64,000 nt of DNA, taken from positions 288,057 through 352,056 of the forward strand of contig NZ_MKQR01000028.1 in assembly GCF_001940455.1 (NCBI RefSeq), read 5' to 3'. The notes below the pieces were generated by a model that saw only the letters and a list, made by a program, of their open reading frames with translations, was not told where the DNA came from and did no database searches. Positions within the stretch are counted from its first letter, which is position 1. Each line of letters begins with the position of its first letter. A program made the position numbers and the translations under genes. Shown here in pieces: positions 62,070 through 64,000 of this stretch. Source of the stretch: Actinokineospora bangkokensis (GTDB lineage: Bacteria > Actinomycetota > Actinomycetes > Mycobacteriales > Pseudonocardiaceae).

Positions 62070-62762
62070 CTAGATGGCCATCGCCGCGCGGACCCGGTCG
62101 ACCGCGGCGGGGCCGCCGTCGCCGCTGGCGGTGACCCGCCCGGCCTCCAGCACGTAGTACCGGGAGGCGGCCGAGAGCGCGAAGCCGATGTGCTGCTCGA
62201 CGAGCAGCACCGCCAGCCCCGCGCCCGAGGCCAGCGACCGGATCGTCGCCTCGATCTCGGCCACCACCGACGGCTGGATGCCCTCGGTGGGCTCGTCGAG
62301 CACCAGCAGCCGCGGCCGGGTGATCAGCGCCCGGGCGATCGCGAGCTGCTGGCGCTGGCCGCCGGAGAGCAGCCCGGCCCGGCGCCCGAGCACCGCGGTC
62401 AGCGCCGGGAACAGCTCCAGCGCCTCGGCCGTGGCCGCCCGCCCGTCCTTGCGGGTGTCGGCCACCAGCCGCAGGTTGTCCTCGGCGGTCAGCTGCGGGA
62501 AGCACTGCTGGCCCTGCGGGACGTAGGCCAGGCCGCGCTTGACCCGCTCGTGCGGGCGCAGCTTGGTGACGTCCTCCCCGTCGAGCAGCACCCGCCCCGA
62601 CGACGGGCGCAGCAGCCCGGCGGCCGCCCGCAGCAGGGTCGTCTTGCCCGCCCCGTTGTGCCCGGTCACGGCGACGACGGAGTCCGCGGGCACCGACACG
62701 GTGGCGCCGTGCACCACCGTCGTGCGGCCGTACCCGACGTGCACGTCCTCCAGCTCCAGCAT
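62070..62762 (-). CDS. urtE: Urea ABC transporter ATP-binding protein UrtE
   Basis: A 230-residue ATPase of the LivF/UrtE group: Walker A GHNGAGKTT near residue 35; AYVPQGQQCFPQLTAEDNLR; signature LLSGGQRQQLAIARALITRP; Walker B LLVLDEPTEGIQPSVV, whose EPTEGIQPS form is the UrtE hallmark; and H-loop LLVEQHIGFALSAASRYYVL. It pairs with UrtD to power urea (or short-chain amide) import. ATG 62762 overlaps the urtD stop by one base. The GntR/FCD gene follows directly. Confidence 0.87.
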   Translation of the reverse strand: MLELEDVHVGYGRTTVVHGATVSVPADSVVAVTGHNGAGKTTLLRAAAGLLRPSSGRVLLDGEDVTKLRPHERVKRGLAYVPQGQQCFPQLTAEDNLRLVADTRKDGRAATAEALELFPALTAVLGRRAGLLSGGQRQQLAIARALITRPRLLVLDEPTEGIQPSVVAEIEATIRSLASGAGLAVLLVEQHIGFALSAASRYYVLEAGRVTASGDGGPAAVDRVRAAMAI

Positions 62763-63505
62763 CACCGCGCCCCTTCCGACGCCCGACCCAGGTAGACCTC
62801 CTGCACCCGCGGGTCGGCCTGCACCTGCGCGACCGTCCCCTCGCTGAGCACCTTCCCGGCGTGCAGCACGGTGACCGAGGTGGCGAAGGAGCGCATGAAG
62901 TCCATGTCGTGCTCCACCACCACGACCGTGCGGTCGGCGCCGATGCGCCGCAGCAGCTGCCCGGTCTCCTCCCGCTCGTGCGCGCTCATGCCCGCCACCG
63001 GCTCGTCGAGCAGCAGCACCCTGGCGTCCTGCACCAGCAGCATGCCGATCTCCAGCCACTGCTTCTGCCCGTGCGCGAGCACGCCCGCCTGCCGGTCGCG
63101 CAGGTCGGCCAGGCCGACGACCTCCAGCGCCTCGGCCACCGCCGCGGGCACCGCCGAGCGGCGGCGCAGCATCGTCAGCGGCCCGCGCCCGGCGCCCGCG
63201 GCGATGTCGAGGTTCTGCAGGACGCTCAGCTCCTCGAACACGCTCGCGGTCTGGAAGGTGCGCCCCACGCCGAGCCGGGCGATCCGGTGCACCTTCCTGC
63301 CCACCAGCTCGTGCCCGCCGAAGGTGACCGACCCGGTGGCGGGCACCAGCCCGGTGATGGCGTCCACCAGCGTCGTCTTGCCCGCGCCGTTGGGCCCGAT
63401 GAGGAACCGCAGCTCCCCGGGGCGCACCGACATCGTCACCCCGTCCACCGCGACGAACCCGTCGAAGGAGACCCCGACGCCCGCCAGCTCCAGCGACCCG
63501 CTCAC
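62762..63505 (-). CDS. urtD: Urea ABC transporter ATP-binding protein UrtD
   Basis: A 247-residue ATPase of the LivG/UrtD group: Walker A GPNGAGKTT near residue 38; GVGRTFQTASVFEELSVLQN; the non-standard signature LAHGQKQWLEIGMLLVQDA, which is diagnostic for UrtD, with Walker B VLLLDEPVAGMSAHERE; and H-loop VVVEHDMDFMRSFATSVTVL. GTG 63505 overlaps the urtC stop by 4 nt. It works with UrtE on the UrtBC membrane pair. Branched amino acid transport is the alternative family, but the signature favours urea. Confidence 0.87.
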   Translation of the reverse strand: MSGSLELAGVGVSFDGFVAVDGVTMSVRPGELRFLIGPNGAGKTTLVDAITGLVPATGSVTFGGHELVGRKVHRIARLGVGRTFQTASVFEELSVLQNLDIAAGAGRGPLTMLRRRSAVPAAVAEALEVVGLADLRDRQAGVLAHGQKQWLEIGMLLVQDARVLLLDEPVAGMSAHEREETGQLLRRIGADRTVVVVEHDMDFMRSFATSVTVLHAGKVLSEGTVAQVQADPRVQEVYLGRASEGAR

Positions 63506-64000
63506 GCCTTCCTCCTCAGCAGCGACCCGACCGTGGACAGCCCGCGCGGCAGGAACGCCACCACGAGCACGAACAGCGCGCCCTGGAAGTAGCTCCAGAA
63601 CGACGGGAACGCCTCCGACAGCGACGTCTGCGCCCAGGCCACCGCGATGGCCCCGACGACCGGGCCGAACAGCGTCGACCGGCCGCCGATGGCCACCCCG
63701 ATGAGGAAGGCGATGGAGGGCACCACGCCGACGCTCGCCGGGGAGATGATCCCGACGATCGGCACGAACAACGCGCCCGCGACGCCCGCCACCACCGCGG
63801 CGAAGACGTAGGCGACGATCTTCACCGTGGCCGGGTCGTAGCCCAGGAAGCGCACCCGCTCCTCCTGGTCGCGCACGGCGACGAGCAGCTCCCCGAACCG
63901 CGACCGGTAGAGCTGCCAGGTGATCAGCAGCACCACGAGCAGCACCGCCGCGGCGATGTAGAACAGCATCCGCTTGTTGACCGGGTCGAACAGGTTGTAG
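63502..64000 (-). CDS. urtC: Urea ABC transporter permease UrtC (N-terminal part outside window)
   Basis: The frame is open to the window edge at 64000, so about 165 C-terminal residues are seen. They contain four to five membrane helices and the LivM-family motif FGELLVAVRDQEERVRFLGY followed by VKIVAYVFAAVVAGVAGALF (EAA-like loop contacting the ATPase). GRSTLFGPVVGAIAVAWAQT matches UrtC rather than LivM as I recall. The visible upstream residues (YNLFDPVNKRMLFY) resemble the UrtC region before helix 4. urtA and urtB should lie beyond the edge. Confidence 0.85.
   Translation of the reverse strand, partial: YNLFDPVNKRMLFYIAAAVLLVVLLITWQLYRSRFGELLVAVRDQEERVRFLGYDPATVKIVAYVFAAVVAGVAGALFVPIVGIISPASVGVVPSIAFLIGVAIGGRSTLFGPVVGAIAVAWAQTSLSEAFPSFWSYFQGALFVLVVAFLPRGLSTVGSLLRRKA

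Overview
The window is about 72-75% GC and dense with genes. It carries SepH, an actinobacterial integration host factor (mIHF), an ESX/type VII substrate cassette, DUF2530 and DUF2537 genes, and many GTG starts with 4-nt stop/start overlaps. This points to an actinomycete of the Pseudonocardiales (Saccharothrix/Actinokineospora/Amycolatopsis-like); genus is not resolved. It looks chromosomal and mostly core. I see no insertion sequence, prophage, rRNA, tRNA or CRISPR array. || 1-31 kb follows the gene order I recall from the mycobacterial Rv0876c-Rv0896 neighbourhood, with insertions. In order: the end of a sacsin/Hsp90-like protein; a GNAT enzyme; DUF2530 divergent from a purine permease; a MarR-MFS pair; a superoxide dismutase with a Nur-type nickel box; a GCS2-family ligase; an rRNA methyltransferase with DUF2537; a heterodimeric ABC exporter; SepH; SerC; a beta-lactamase-fold hydrolase; an ABC/two-component operon; citrate synthase 2 divergent from PdxH; an MFS exporter; a metallo-hydrolase; an epimerase-amidohydrolase pair; an acyl-CoA dehydrogenase divergent from TetR; and the main citrate synthase followed by photolyase. 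|| 32-46 kb holds a NatAB-like ABC pair; a YbaB/EspC-like/effector ESX cassette; a GlpD-TetR-flavoprotein divergon (recalled order of mycobacterial Rv2249c-Rv2251); an NmrA/HxlR redox pair; and small enzymes and regulators. 46-58 kb holds two acyl-CoA synthetases, mIHF, an isochorismate synthase, a PucR-type regulator, a gene-free repeat stretch, a VWA/substrate-binding protein with an S33 peptidase, and a secreted trypsin-like protease with a P domain. 58-64 kb holds an orphan Vsr nuclease, an ECF sigma factor overlapping an LCP-family gene, a small unknown gene, an XRE regulator, and the end of a urea ABC transporter operon (urtCDE) with a GntR/FCD regulator. || The most unusual signal is a roughly 210-240 bp dispersed element in three convergent intergenic regions (about 32.4, 37.5 and 60.7 kb), plus a half copy at 27.4 kb. 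Each full copy has a 30-bp outer stem, an invariant 7-nt bulge, a 14-bp inner stem and a terminator-like apical hairpin; the outer stems differ between copies by compensatory changes. A second strong signal is an orphan promoter overlapping a DtxR/IdeR-type iron box between the MFS gene and the superoxide dismutase gene. It has its own strong terminator about 40 nt downstream, which suggests an iron-regulated small RNA.
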